DNA of 64,000 bases from Ariolimax columbianus (Eukaryota; Mollusca; Gastropoda; Stylommatophora; Arionidae). The position numbers and the translations under genes are program-made. Of this stretch, positions 41,141-52,920 are shown piece after piece. The DNA lies in the NCBI GenBank assembly GCA_036924085.1, contig JAVGWX010000011.1, positions 38,478,970 to 38,542,969 on the forward strand, given 5' to 3'. Each line of letters begins with the position of its first letter. Position 1 is the first letter of the stretch. The notes under the pieces were generated by a model. The model saw only the letters and a list, made by a program, of their open reading frames with translations, was not told the DNA's origin and searched no databases.

Positions 41141-42889
41141 GGTTCTGTCCATCACATGGTGTACACAATGAAACAATGACAGTATTTTATGCAATTAGAG
41201 ATTTGTTATTGTCAATAACATAGATTATTGTCATATTGCAAAACTGGGTGATGGAAGAAGAGAAAGTAAATTATGAAATCGAATACAAAAAATTCAAAAG
41301 CAATGGATTGGGCTTACACTTTTATTTGAAACAAAAATATATTGTAGGCCAATGATTGAGAAATAATCTTTTGCATATATTACATGGAAGGAATCTAATG
41401 AAAATAAGGTAAAGAATTAAAGAAAGACCTCAATAATATAGATAATAATTTTACATTTTTAATGAACAGTACTTTCAATTCATTCTTTTTGTTCTGTAAA
41501 TGAGATAACCATTACCAATTTCTGTAGTTGGATCTACAAATTACTTGTGGCAGTTTTTGACACACACAGTATCCACTGTGTATGCTGATCTGCATGTCAG
41601 AATATCCATGAATCATACATTTGGTCACAATGTCATAGAATCTTGGATTAATATTTGCATCAGGTTTCTCAGAACTAATTAATGTAACCTTTTTTGTATA
41701 TCTTAAAAAGTGAATGTAAAGTCTGAAAATCATTGACTTAGATGTAAATGTGATGGCAAAGCCAAAGAGAATCATATTCAAAACATCATTCAATAGTTTA
41801 GACAAATTCATTTGGAACACCCTGGTAATTATTCCAGGACTATTTTTAGGTGCCTAATTACCAAGTCTCAAATTTTAAATTTCTAACATGATCCTGTTGA
41901 AAGGGAAAGCAGTAAATATGCCTAGTCAATAGTATTTTGACTATTACATTCCATTCTATAGTTTGTTTTTTGGTGCATACATCGCTGACTTCCCGTGAAA
42001 CAGTGGCTGTAATGTGATGAAAATGTCTGAGCGGACAGTCACATTATGTTCGCTATAGACTCGTTTATGATTGAGGTTTGCAAACATCATTTATTGCTTG
42101 GAGGAGTTCTGTTATACATGTGGTTGTGAAGCGTGCATTCCATCAGCCAATCTTAACTGTTGGCGTCTCTGCTATAGATTGATTTCTGACATGATCTCTT
42201 TATTGACTGCCTTGGCATATTGATGCGAGTCATTTAGTGACGAAAATGGCGGTGCCTTTTTGCGTACTCCGAAGAAGACGTTTGAAAAATACCTTTCTGG
42301 TTTGCCCTGAGTTATAAACTGGATTAAAATCAACCTTCAAATAGAGAGTTTAGACACCTACTGCTGGTATTTATATACTGAGAGCGTGTTATTTCTAGCT
42401 GCTGTATGTTTTGTCATATCGGCATTGTAGGACTCACGTGAGTAGAAAATGATCAGCTTGTTGTCAATGATAGAAATATGGGTTAGCTGGAGATGTCTTA
42501 TCCCTTTGTTTCTGTACCATCACTGTACCTTATTAAAAGGCACATTAATGTGAATTGGTATAAAAGTGGGTGTCCGAGCTTCCACTAGTGTTTTCACTGT
42601 CAACTCATGCGACAACTCCGGTGCCAAGTATTATCGACCTGTCATTCCCTTCAATACACCTTCAACTACATGGAGAAGGGGGATCTGTTTACTAGGCAAC
42701 ATTGGTCCTCACATCAACCGTGTGCCTGATTAGTACATTATTCTGCAAAGGGAAAAAATGTTTAATGACATTACTATTTGGAAAAAAATAACTTTTAAAT
42801 ATATTTAATACATATAATTCATATAGTCTTTAATTTTTAAAAAATGCTTATTCATAGATTATGTAATTACTTAAAAAATTTAAGAGATT
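41141..42889. other. Nothing recognised
   Basis: About 1.7 kb of AT-rich sequence. A 102-codon minus-strand frame at 41512-41820 has no recognisable family and ordinary AT-rich codon content, so it was not called. Confidence 0.5.
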
Positions 42890-43270
42890 CCTTTAGATAA
42901 TTGTGACAAAAATTGGGTATTTGAGGGTTGGGAGAATACATTTGGAGATTCTTCTTCTTTTGTTGTCTCACTTTCTACTGCCCAGTGTCGAGGTATGTAT
43001 TTGTCTTCAGCCTCTTTCGTGGCCCAAGTGACACTTATTGCCACTTTAAGGTAGGCTTCATCTATGCCATCTATACACTTTTTACTCTGTATACCTTTTG
43101 CCATAATTTCTAATGTATTGTGGTGGCTTTCTCAAAATGTGGTCAAACCATTTCTTTTTATGTTGCTGAATGTAATTTAAACAGGGAATTGTTTGAACCT
43201 CCACCCGAATATTTGTATTTGTGATTTTGTATTTTCTGGTGTTTTTAGTGACTTTTTGACGCACCGCATT
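42890..43270 (-). mobile_element. Possible LINE RT C-terminal fragment
   Basis: The minus strand reads EVQTIPCLNYIQQHKKKW, FDHILRKPPQYI and KRYTE then a stop, similar in layout to the R-x-R-x-L-x-W-x-G-H block after RT. Weak. Confidence 0.4.
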
Positions 43271-44574
43271 TTGCTGGTGGCTAAGGAATCATTCCTTAGC
43301 CCTATGCAATGCTCATGTCTGGTTTTGTTAGCACAAGATGGTGATACAGATACTATTTACCCTCTGCTTTTTTGATTGGAGGGAAATCGTGGGGTGTTTT
43401 AGTAGTTGAGACAGCTGGTAAGCGATAGCCTACTTATTGCTGTATGTAAATATTTGTTTACATGACAATGAGTAATGGAATAACTGAGAAAATATTGGCA
43501 TGAAACAATTATGTGCGAAGTCATTTTGAAAATATTTAACTGAGATGGAAATGTACAAGATTCCAAGCAGAGTGTAATTGTTCTCTGCATCATAGTAGCT
43601 GATATACAGCTCACAAGACATTTGTTGATTCCACACTGCATCAAACAGGATCCATGCAGCAAAGTTGCTCTTGTTATATGCGTAGTCTAGGTCTAAAGCA
43701 ACTGTGACTATTTCCTGTCTACATATGAGGTCTTCATACACATCATATGCAAATGTCCATGCATCAATATCTTATATTTCAATTGATATTGGAATGATAA
43801 CCGTTGATATCATTTGCAGACCATACATGTAAATAGCACATATAGATTTCATTTTAAATTCAATGTAGACTTACTTAAGCATTAGAGTAGAGGAATTTCC
43901 ATTCCTGGAAAGGATTGTGAGACTTTTATTGCTTGACTTTTCGATCTTCTCCCCTGAATTTTGTGTTACAGTATTTTAAATTGTAGACCTTCATCGTCAT
44001 GTTTCATATTCTCGTGTCGCAACATGCGGCGCTACAAACATAAATATTTGAAATAGTTGAAATAGAAACCGAATGCCTATTAATAATGATGGACAACCTC
44101 ACACACAATAAGTGATAATTCATGATCAACAAAGTCATTTGGTAATACCATTACCCTTTGCGTATATCTTCACCTCTGCAAGAAGCAGCACATTCATGTG
44201 ATTATTTGGGTCGTGGCTATTACTAAAGTTTAAGTCAATATTTTTCATTGATACCACATACTTGGCTGTGTTGATGATCATGATGAATAGCTTTGGTAAT
44301 AATGAATGCTATGTTCCTTCAACGATGGATCTGCAAATGTGATGGCACATATTCTTAAAGAACATGTAATTAATAATTTACTTACATGGTGTTTACAAGG
44401 CATATTGTTGATGTTGAATATTATTTTGCCAAATCAGCGTTCATGAAGTTATACAGTTTAGCAGTTTAAAAATCTGTAAGAAAAAAATAATTTCAAAGTG
44501 CATGTATTTTGTGTGTCACTCTGAAATATAACATTTTAGTTTAATATTGTTTTTATTTTGAATTACATATTTCT
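43271..44574. other. Mostly unrecognised; possible RT motif A remnant
   Basis: At 43690-43741 the minus strand encodes RQEIVTVALDLDYAYNKSNF, like the first catalytic block of an RT. The rest of the 103-codon frame shows no further RT blocks. Confidence 0.3.
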
Positions 44575-44960
44575 GTGTGTTTGCTTGTATTTCAGTGATG
44601 TGTGCTTGTGTTTCAATGATGTGTGGGGGTGTGTGTGTACTGTTTTTGTGCGGCATGTTTGGTGTGTGTGTGTGTGTGGTGCGTGCATTGTGTCTGCGGT
44701 GTGTGTTTTGTGTGTGTGTGTAGTGTGTGTGCACGCAGTGTGTGTGTAGTGTGTGTGCGCGCAGTATGTGTGAGGTGTGGGTGTTGTGTGTGCGTGTGGT
44801 GTGTGTTCACTGTGTGTGTGGTGTAGTGTGTGTGGTGTTTGTGCGTGCAGTGTGTCTGCGTGGTGAATGTGTGTGATGAATGTGTGCAGTGAATGTATGT
44901 GTATGTGGTGAATTTGTGTGAGGTTTGTGTGTGTGTGGGTATGGGTGTTTGTGGTGTGTG
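44575..44960. repeat. GT-rich microsatellite, interrupted
   Basis: About 385 bp dominated by GTGTGT with GTGGTGTGTG, GCGCAGT and GTTTGTG interruptions. Long frames on both strands (Thr-His rich on minus, Val-Cys rich on plus) come from the repeat. Confidence 0.95.
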
Positions 44961-45740
44961 TGCACATAACTATACTTTACTTATTTAATTCAAAATAGCC
45001 AGAAAATGCACACAAAATAAATGACAATTCATCATATCAGAAATGATACTGATATTAAAGTTGTTATATCATGTTACGTCAATGTACACGTCAGGCCTAT
45101 TCAGCTCAGTTTATTAAATGCTTCACTGCGTCGTTAATATTGGCAAATAGATTTTGTAATTAGTTCTGTTCCTTTTACGATGGCTTGGTCATCTGCAAAT
45201 TTGATGGTACATATTCTTTCTCCATTGATCTTTTTAGTCTTAACAAAAATGATCCATTTCCTGGTAGCTTCTAAGTTATTCCATCATGATATCAGAATAA
45301 GGATTGCATAGGTCCTGCAATATTAACATTACACTCTGTTTGATGTGTTTATTATTGGGAGACACCATACATAGTGATGATGGTCATTGGTTTAGTCGAT
45401 GTTAGCTTGCATGATTAGACTTAACGAACTATTTTTGCGCTTTCAACAGTATCCTTATTTGTTGTTAGTATTAGAATGATAACTGGTGATGTATGATCTG
45501 TAGGTTACATTCTTAAACCGCTCATCTAGATTCAATTTTAATTCATCGGCCAACCTACGTCTGCTGTTTAGAGAACAGGAAATGTGGTCAGATTTTCTGG
45601 TTGTTAAACCAAACTAAACGCCTGAAAAATGTTAAATTTGATTCTTGGTGCAATCTATTTTATTTTTGTTACGGCTATATTCATTGGAGCGAGTTAGAAA
45701 AAAAATTAACATGTAGTTTGAACCAATCATCATCTGGTGT
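44961..45740. other. Nothing recognised
   Basis: AT-rich; no supported feature. Confidence 0.5.
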
Positions 45741-46020
45741 ATGAATTCTTCTACTTATTCTCTTACCGCTCTCAGAGGTCAACTTGAATTTGTTCAAAGA
45801 AAACCGCCAAAATTCGTAGCCTGTAAAAACTGCAATGGAGCTCGTCTAGTCTCAACATTGGTGATGACCACATATGCTTTATCTGGTTCTCGTATGTCGA
45901 GCAATTTTGCAGCAGGTGTTGTCCCAGTTACACACGTGCATTCGTCAGTTGCACATATCTTCAATTTATTGAATAGATGGTACCTCAGTCGATTGTGGCC
46001 TGCGCGGATCTTTAAGACCA
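45741..46020 (-). mobile_element. Jockey-like LINE C-terminal tail
   Basis: A minus-strand 76-codon frame reads KIRAGHNRLRYHLFNKLKIC, ATDECTCVTGTTPAAKLL, the LR.GHNRLR..L..KL tail. The longer plus-strand frame over it is its shadow. Confidence 0.78.
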
Positions 46021-46410
46021 CCATGTGCTTTCTTCTTCTTTCTTCTTTTCGCTTGTTCCCTGCTTGTGCCTTTCAGCGTCAGATTATGAAGTGGTTTCTT
46101 GACTCGGCCGTAGTATATGCTTCGTACACGGCAAGCTTTACTGCTTCTGTTATTTGTGCTATACATCGTTTGCGTGGTCGGCCATTGGCTTTGTATTCAT
46201 TGTATCTGTATAGTATTTCTTTCTGAGAGATACTATCTGGTGTTTGAGGTGTCACGTGAAGGAACCATTTGGTTTGCTGTCTCTTGATGGAGAATAGCAC
46301 TGGTGTTCTACCTACTTGTTTCCTGATATCTTAGTTTCTGATTCTATCCAATATTGTTACTCTAAGCATTCTGCACATACATTTAATCTGTGTTGTTACA
46401 TTGTCTCTTT
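46021..46410 (-). mobile_element. LINE RT C-terminal fragment
   Basis: The minus strand reads SIKRQQTKWFLHVTPQTPDS, ISQKEILYRYN, GRPRKRCIAQITEAVKLA and RNHFII. It is the same family as 20790-21120. Confidence 0.82.
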
Positions 46411-46489
46411 TATCGTTGCTTGTCAATGTCCAATTTTAGCACTATTAGCACAATGTGGGTAGAAATATTGTTGAATTGCTGTATTACAT

Positions 46490-46775
46490 CTGTCAACCAG
46501 AGCTGCCAAGACCCTTCTACACCTCCACGTGGTGATCCTGGATAAGAGGCTGTAACAGATGACTGGCTTAGTAGAGGGAATGGAAGATGGAAGGCAACCA
46601 GGTACATACAAATGCCTGCTGAATTCGGATGTGTTGGACCAAAAGGTGCAAATATCGCAGTCAAGCTGTAAAGTACGACACAATGCATTCCGTTCTCCGG
46701 TCTACATCCAGCTATTTGCAAAACTCTTTTAAGGGATTGGTAGCAGTAGATTGAGAACGAACGAAGAAGAAGAAT
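46490..46775 (-). repeat. R1 dispersed repeat
   Basis: AGAGCTGCCAAGACCCTTCT, GGTGATCCTGGATAAGAGGC, ATATCGCAGTCAAGCTGTAA and TTGAGAACGAACGAAG mark a copy oriented with its GAACGAACGAAG end at the right. Confidence 0.85.
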
Positions 46776-46784
46776 CTTAGTTTT

Positions 46785-47003
46785 ATGAGTATGCTTACTC
46801 TTCTGTGCTTCCTGAAAAGGGCGTTAGATGGCGGGTTGAAGTATCTCACATCACACCCAGAGCATGCTGATAAAGGTGAGCCGGTGTCCCTCAGGTAGCT
46901 GTGCTATACTTGGCTTCATCTGCGTGTCGCTCACTAATATAGGGATCACATCGATTCCCACCTCGTTAGCCAAACTGAAACCGCCTTTTTTAATGGACAA
47001 CTA
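46785..47003 (-). repeat. R2, left part of a copy split by mariner
   Basis: TGAGTATGCTTACTCTTCTG to CCCACCTCGTTAGCC is R2 in minus orientation. It stops at the TA before 47004 and resumes after 48255. Confidence 0.85.
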
Positions 47004-48255
47004 CAAAGGGCTTGTCATATCTTTACCGTAACTATGAAGGAGTAGGAAGAGAAAGTTGAAATTTGGCACATATGTAGCTCATTCAATTTGTACTGTAATT
47101 GAGAAATATGAATTTCCCTCCTTGACGGTTTTACCCGGTATGGTGCCTGGCGCAACACACCTTATTGTCTAGATCTGCAACTCTAACGGATTGTCAGAAC
47201 ATTGGAGAAATCAGAGGTCAGAACTGTGATAAAATTCTTGATGTTGCAAGGAAAAACACCTTCAGAAATACACAGGGAGATGGAACCAGTGTTTGAGGAA
47301 TTCTGTCCTTCGTATGCTTCTGTAAAAAAACTGGTGTAGGTAGTTTAAGTGTGGTCGTTCCCATGTTCAGCAAGATCACCCTCAGAGTGCAGCGACGAAA
47401 ATGCTGCAAGAGTGAAGAAAATAATTGATCAGGATAGGTAAATAACAATTGCAGAGATATCTAGGAGATATCAGTTTATAGAATTTTACACATCAGACTG
47501 AACATGAGAAAAGTGTGTGCCCGCTGGGTTCCGCGTCTGCTGACATGTGAACAGAAACAAACGAGGGTTGATTTCTGTGGCCAGATGCTCAAAATGCGTC
47601 AGTCAAAAACATGTTGCCGACCATGTTGGCTGTAGATAAGATTTGGGTTCACCCTCATGACTCAGAATCCAAAATTTCCAGCACGTAGTGGAAAACCCCG
47701 GGCTCGCCAACACATGTCAAGCCAAGAGCACAGAAATCTGCAAGAAAAGTGATGCTGTTTTTTTTTCAAAGGTGTCATATTGATTATCTGCCTCATGGCA
47801 ACACTATTAATGGGCAATATTATGCAAATCTCCTTACCAAACTAAGAAAGACTGTAACCAGAAAACGAGGGATAGCGTGCACTCAAATTCTGCTTTTGCT
47901 TCAAGACAACGCGCCCTCCCATAAAAGCAAGGCTTGTGCTGCAAACAGGCAACAAATTGAATATTAAAATTCTTCCACACACACCATATTTTCTGGATTT
48001 AGCTCCATGAGACATTTTCTTTTCCCAAAACTTAAAAAAACAGCTGAAAGGCAATCATTTAAAAAATGACAAAGATGTCATACTAGCTTGTGATAACTGG
48101 TTTAGTTCGAAAAGTAGGTTACTTTATTCTAAAAGTCTTTTCAAGATCACTCAGAGATGGAAGAAATGTATAAAGTCAGGTGGTGGCTACATTTAGAATG
48201 AATAAGCAATGTGCCAAATTTCAACTTTCTCCTCCTACTCCTTCATGTCCCCTTG
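47004..48255 (+). mobile_element. Mariner transposon, full length but inactive
   Basis: The element is 1252 bp, near the usual ~1.3 kb. The inverted ends share ATGAAGGAGTAGGA.GAGAAA and GTTGAAATTTGGCACAT; the left end carries an extra ~20 bp. Both sides are flanked by TA. The decayed transposase reads in shifting frames: VIKFLMLQGKTPSEIHREM (paired HTH), FCPSYASVKK, CARWVPRLLTCEQKQTRV, AVDKIWVHPHD, QDNAPSHKSK and YFLDLAP. All three catalytic Asp positions (DD34D) can be seen. A TGA replaces the Ser before the third, and several frameshifts interrupt the gene. Confidence 0.93.
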
Positions 48256-48345
48256 TACATGGCAGCAGGTGAGTGTTTTGGTCAGTATATTCCACATGCC
48301 ACTGACTAACGTAGCCTGATCAGCATGTTTTGCCAAAAGAGCCGT
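48256..48345 (-). repeat. R2, right part of the copy split by mariner
   Basis: TACATGGCAGCAGGTGAGTG, GTTTTGGTCAGTATATTCC and TGATCAGCATGTTTTGCC complete the R2 copy at 46785-47003. Confidence 0.82.
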
Positions 48346-48649
48346 TTTTGTGTTCATATCCCCTTTTGATGCATTCACCTTTTCTTACTTGATGTGTTAC
48401 CTTCCTTGTCTCTGAAGATGGTCTTTTGGTCGTAAGGTAAGTTGAATTCTTATTTTTGTTATAGCACGCTATCTTAATCCCATTCATGCGTGTCTTTTTT
48501 AACCCTACATTCCAATCATCCAAGTGTAGTATCATCAATCAATCAATCAATCAATAAAAAAAAACTTGAAAACTCCCTGCGGAGTTCAACAAGTTCTCCT
48601 GTCATGGGCCATTTGGATCAGTTATATCAACGTTTTGCTTGCTGCCTTG
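48346..48649. other. Nothing recognised
   Basis: A short ATCA tandem (48536-48556) is present; otherwise no supported feature. Confidence 0.5.
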
Positions 48650-48880
48650 ACATTAACATTCAAAATCCTCCTTTCTTGAATATCTCGGTCTTTCACTATA
48701 TCTCTCGTGCTGTGGATTCATGAACAGAGATTGTCTTGTAATGTTAACAACCTGTTCCGCAATGTTTCCAGCACCATTGCCTCCTTCGTATGTCATGTTC
48801 CAGTGGCATCTGTCCTGTTTTTTTCCCAACAGTTCCACGTTGGTAATATTATCGTACCATTTCTACACTTGTATTCTGCA
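48650..48880 (-). mobile_element. LINE RT C-terminal fragment
   Basis: The minus strand reads LLGKKQDRCHWNMTYEGGN and RQSLFMNPQHER, the same region as 39380-39600. Confidence 0.65.
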
Positions 48881-48984
48881 CAGGCAACCATTTAAGGAAA
48901 ATCTGCATCTCTTTCGTACAAGTCTTTGTTGTCTTTCACGTTACATAGCCATTTTATAGAACGGACTTTATGGCGAAGTTGAAG

Positions 48985-49345
48985 ATTTTTTTGGGGGAGA
49001 AAGACAAACATATACTAAGCAAAATATACTGATCAGACATGTTAGCCAGGGTCAGGCAAAACATAATGGCCAAGACCCTCACCTCGGCTTGCTAGTTGCC
49101 CTCCCTGGAAACGGGCTGTTTTCATGGCAGCCTGGCGAACGAGGTGAGAAATCGACGTCATCCCCATAGTAGTGAGTGACACGCAGATGAAGCCAAGCAT
49201 AGCACAACCACATGGAGGACCCCGGTCTACCTTCATCAGCACGCTCAGGATGTGAGGAAATCTACTACAACCTGCCACTCAACGTCTTTTTCAGGGCCCA
49301 CAAAAGAGTAACATACTCATTGTGGCATTCGAAAACGACAAAACA
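48985..49345 (+). repeat. R2 dispersed repeat, full length
   Basis: GATCAGACATGTTAGCCAGG, CCTGGAAACGGGCTGTTTTC, CCCATAGTAGTGAGTGACAC and CTCAACGTCTTTTTCAGGGC are in order, ending with an ACAAAACAACC tail. Confidence 0.9.
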
Positions 49346-49669
49346 ACCATACAATGTTATATTGTTGGTATTTTAAATTTCTTGTGATTTCCAAAAGGTC
49401 CTTAATGCAATTGAGTCTCTTATAGCCTTTTGTATTCTTAAGCAAACATTATTTTCTGTACATCCTAATATGTCTATATAGTCACTTAGACGTATGAAAT
49501 ATTTCAAATTGTAATTTCATAGAAGTGGTTAAATGATTTCAATATTTTTTCCTTATTTTATCTAATGTTTCAACTGAGTACGCATTCCATTCCACCATTT
49601 CCTTACGATAGCCGGAACATTAGACCATGATTTACATCTTTCCAACCGATGGAATAAAATAGAGATCTG
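49346..49669. other. Nothing recognised
   Basis: No supported feature. Confidence 0.5.
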
Positions 49670-49785
49670 GGGGCCAAGATGCAGCAGTGAATAAGCTGAC
49701 AGCAGCCAGCGACTCATATCTGGCTACTTACATCTGGGTTATCATACCATAACTGACCAATCCCATAATTCGTGTCCGTATGACT
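49670..49785 (-). repeat. R1 diverged partial copy
   Basis: GCCAAGATGCAGCAGTGAAT, CAGCAGCCAGCGACTCATAT and CATAACTGACCAAT match the 28770/40885 subtype in reverse. Confidence 0.6.
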
Positions 49786-49949
49786 GCCATGGAAACAATC
49801 TGTACAAGAGCGTCTGCCCCTTGAACGACTGCCTACCATCCTACCCTCTAGTAAGGTCTTCAACATGTCTTATGTCCAAAACATCTTAACTGCCTAGCCT
49901 TCATTTCGGTCACTAATTCTCTTTTAATCTCCAAAGTTTTCAATACATA

Positions 49950-50375
49950 CGAGCGCATGAGCTGCAGTGGTCAGCGACCCATGGCTGACTGCTAGCGTTA
50001 GGGTCAAGCGAACCAGGGCTGAGCAGCGCATGAGCTGCAGTGGTCAGCGACCCATAGCTGACTGCTAGCGTCAGGGCCAAGCGAACCAGAGTTGCCAAGA
50101 CCCTTTTACACCTCCACGCGGTGATCCTGGATAACAGGCTGCAGCAGAGCTTACTGGCAAAGGAGAAGGGATCGAAGAGGGAATGCTAATCCGGTACTCA
50201 AAAAATGCATGCTGAAGTCGGATGTGTTGGACCGAAAGGTGCAAAAATCGCAGCCAAGCTGTAAACTACGACACAACGCATTTCATTCTCTGGACTACAT
50301 TCTGCTGCTTCAGCCCTTTCAGGGTTTGGTAGCGGGAGATTGAGAACGAACGAAGCCAAGCCAAGCCAATACCTC
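49950..50375 (-). repeat. R1 dispersed repeat with internal head duplication
   Basis: A ~70-bp head (GCGCATGAGCTGCAGTGGTC, AGCGACCCATAGCTGACTGC) is present twice in tandem. The full body follows, ending GAACGAACGAAGCCAAGCCA. The head GAGCTGCAGTGGTCAGCG resembles a tRNA A box, so R1 may be a tRNA-derived SINE. Confidence 0.85.
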
Positions 50376-50890
50376 CACATTTGGTCTCTTCTCTTTCCAA
50401 GAAATGCAACTCAATGTTCTATATACCCACATTTCGAAAGATTCAAATTTCCTTTTCAACTTGTTATTCAGTGCCCATGTTTCTGCGCCATAAAACAGTA
50501 TACATAACACCTATCAATTCTTATTTTCAATTTATGGTTTATTTGTTTGAATGTCAGTATGTGTCGCATATTACTGAATTCTATCTTGGCCCTTCATATT
50601 CCCTTTCTGTTTTCATTTTCACAGCTGCCTTCTTCCGTAATTAGTTGTCCTAGATAGGAGAAACCCTATACCTGCTCCAGTAGTTGATCTTTTATTGTAT
50701 CTGCATATTTATTTTCTTGTTATTTTTCCCAAGTATCATAGCCTTTGTTTTCTTTATGTTTATGTGTAATCGAAACTCTTGACATATTCTGTATATTGTT
50801 GTAACATTCTCATGCAATTCTTGCTCACTTTTTGCAATCAAAGCTGTGTCATCCGCATATGTAAACAGTGATTACCAATATTTAAAACAT
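50376..50890 (-). mobile_element. LINE RT fragment, degenerate
   Basis: The minus strand, with frame changes, gives ADDTALIAKSEQELHENV, RICQEFRLHINIKKTKAMIL, ILFYGAETWALNNKLKRK and FEMWVYRTLSCISWKEKR. The R1 copy at 49950 abuts its C-terminal end. Confidence 0.82.
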
Positions 50891-51599
50891 AAACGCCACA
50901 GGAACGCAGACAAAAATCAGAATGCGAGAAGGGTTAATTTTGATTACATTAAATGGTGAAAAAGCCAAACAAACAGAAATAGTTTTAAAATCAAGAATCT
51001 TTACATGGATCATCACATAATTTGTTCGCGAACACCAGGCTGTGAACATGAGCCTCATTAAATGCTAATATATATAATTTAAATACTTAATCAAAGTCCA
51101 ATTTAATATTGTCACGTTTTTTTCTTTCTCTATCAACTCCGTTATCAGGTCATTGGCCGGTTTGTCCTGCCAGCTTTTTTAAAGCTAATTTGCGTTATTT
51201 TGTGTATTTGGCCTTACAAAATGAGCGGGCTTTTTTATTGAATTACAAATAAATTGGGTGAGGACAGTGGGAGTTAGGAGGGAGTGTGGTGAGGGGTGGG
51301 CTTTGGAAGAGCAAACGGTGGTTAGAGTTGTTTGACATTGGGAAATTCGATTAGCTCACTTGGCATTTTCTGGCTTTTTTTTAGAAGGAAATTGGAAGCA
51401 GCAAAATGTGTTTGGCCTTGAATGGCTTCGTTCTGATAAGACAAAATTAGTTACATTAGATTTAGACCATACCTATAAAAGTGGCTCGTGGCCTGCCACT
51501 CATTACCACGGCGACGTAGTTGTGGCACAAATGACCTACAATCTCACACAGTCCTAGTTCTTCACACATGTATTTGTGCCTAATGCATGGCATCTTCAA
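50891..51599. other. Nothing recognised
   Basis: A plus-strand frame at 51360-51557 contains LVTLDLDHTYK, superficially like RT motif A, but has no other RT blocks. Confidence 0.45.
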
Positions 51600-52039
51600 T
51601 CTCAGTCATCCAAATATTTCCAAACACGCGTTGTGAGACTAGCAAACAGCTTTGCCAATTCGTTGGCCTATTTCTGGGTCTAGAGAGAAATTGTCGTTAA
51701 TGAGGGATCGCAAGTATGTGAATTGGTGCTCGGCTGCCATTCCAAATTATCGATGTGGTAAGAGTTGGCGTGGCTTCTACTCCCTGTTCCAAGCACATTT
51801 GTTTTGTTGAGACGTATTGTGGGACAAAAGTCTTTGCAAGCCTGGAAGAAGCGATCTATCAAGCTCTGAAGTTACTGCTGACTGTGACACTCGCATCATT
51901 CATCACCAGCGAAAACAGGTCCGGTTTGGCCATCTGCCTAATCTTCATTATGGCCTTGAACCTCCGCCCTCCTTAAATACCTCCTTAAACAACCACCCAA
52001 CCGACCTAGTGTCAAGGTAGACTCTTCCATTGCGTTACC

Positions 52040-52275
52040 GTGGTGACGGCGTGGGCTAGTGGTTACAAACCGGAAGGTGTTGGGCTGCTCCCCAATCACA
52101 GCAACGGCTGTTACACTTGGAAAATGCAGGAGGAAGCAGACCCTTACATAAAAAAAATGCACGCCGAAGTCGGATGCACTGGGCCGACAGGCACAAGGAA
52201 AAGCATAGTGTAATGCACACTGCCTTGGGGAATAGAGACATAAGGTGAACGCGTGTAAGAACAGATTTTTAAAAA
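52040..52275 (+). mobile_element. tRNA-derived SINE, family A, inserted in a LINE
   Basis: GTGGTGACGGCGTGGGCTAG with a shortened head, then the family A body and an A-rich end. An 11-bp target-site duplication ATTGCGTTACC flanks it perfectly (52029-52039 and 52276-52286). Confidence 0.94.
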
Positions 52276-52483
52276 ATTGCGTTACCAAATGCATGCTTCA
52301 CTAACATAGCAAAGAGGATTCCTAGCAGTGCCGTTACCAGAACACAGCCATGTTTAACACCACTTTGAATCCCAAATGGTTGTTCTACGCTACCATTAAA
52401 TTTGACTTTTCATTGCATGTCTTCATGGAACAAAATAAATTAATTGCAGCAGTTTGTTTGAGCAGCATTCTACTTAGTCACAT

Positions 52484-52753
52484 TTTTGTTTTTTTTGTTT
52501 TGTTTTTTTGTTTTGCGTTCGCCTTATTTCTCTAATCCCAAAAGGCGGTGTGCGTTGCACTGTGGTTTTTATTTTGCGCCTGTCGGCCCAGTGCATCCGA
52601 CTTCGGCATGCATTGCATATAAGGTCCTGCTTCCTCCTGCAATTTCTAAGGGTTTGCTTCTCCGGGTAACGGCCGGTGCTGTGATGGGGATCGAACCCAG
52701 CAACCCCTGGTTGTGAGCCGTGTCACTTAACCACTAGCCCACGCCGTCCCCCT
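52484..52753 (-). mobile_element. tRNA-derived SINE, family A, second insertion in the same LINE
   Basis: A T-rich tail (52484-52515), the shared body, GGGATCGAACCCAGCA and CACTTAACCACTAGCCCACG in reverse, and a 5' end at GTCCCCC. A 13-bp target duplication flanks it with two mismatches: TACTTAGTCACAT (52471-52483) and TACTAAGTCAAAT (52754-52766). Confidence 0.92.
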
Positions 52754-52920
52754 TACTAAGTCAAATGTCTTTGTCAGCTCAATGAAGGCGATATAAAAGG
52801 GCTGGCTCAGCTCACTTGACTTTTCCTGAAGTTGCTGAAGAGAGAGGATCATGTGGATAGTTGATCTTCCAGACCTGAATCCACAATGTCACTCTGGATA
52901 TACATATTATAAAAGGATAC

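Larger units (their letters stand above)
51600..52920 (-). mobile_element. LINE reverse transcriptase fragment, interrupted by two SINEs
   Basis: On the minus strand the polymerase reads in three pieces. Right of both SINEs (52767-52920): RSTIHMILSLQQLQEKSSEL, PFYIAFIELTKTFDLVS, which is motif A. Between the SINEs (52287-52470): VEQPFGIQSGVKHGCVL, LLGILFAMLVKHAFG. Left of both (51600-52028): DRFFQACKDFCPTIRLNK, TNVLGTGSRS and RVFGN. The order and family match the LINE at 32330-33830. Frameshifts and stops are present besides the insertions. Confidence 0.85.

Noticed and set aside
41512..41820. 102-codon minus-strand frame as a gene
   Set aside because: No family resemblance, no splice or promoter evidence; AT-rich DNA of this length produces such frames.
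44558..44967. Thr-His-rich and Val-Cys-rich frames up to 134 codons
   Set aside because: Products of the GT microsatellite on either strand.
45741..46226. 161-codon plus-strand frame
   Set aside because: Shadow of two LINE C-terminal fragments on the minus strand, whose motifs are clear.
51360..51557. LDLDHTYK as RT motif A
   Set aside because: No second RT block in any frame nearby; a short match of this kind is expected by chance.
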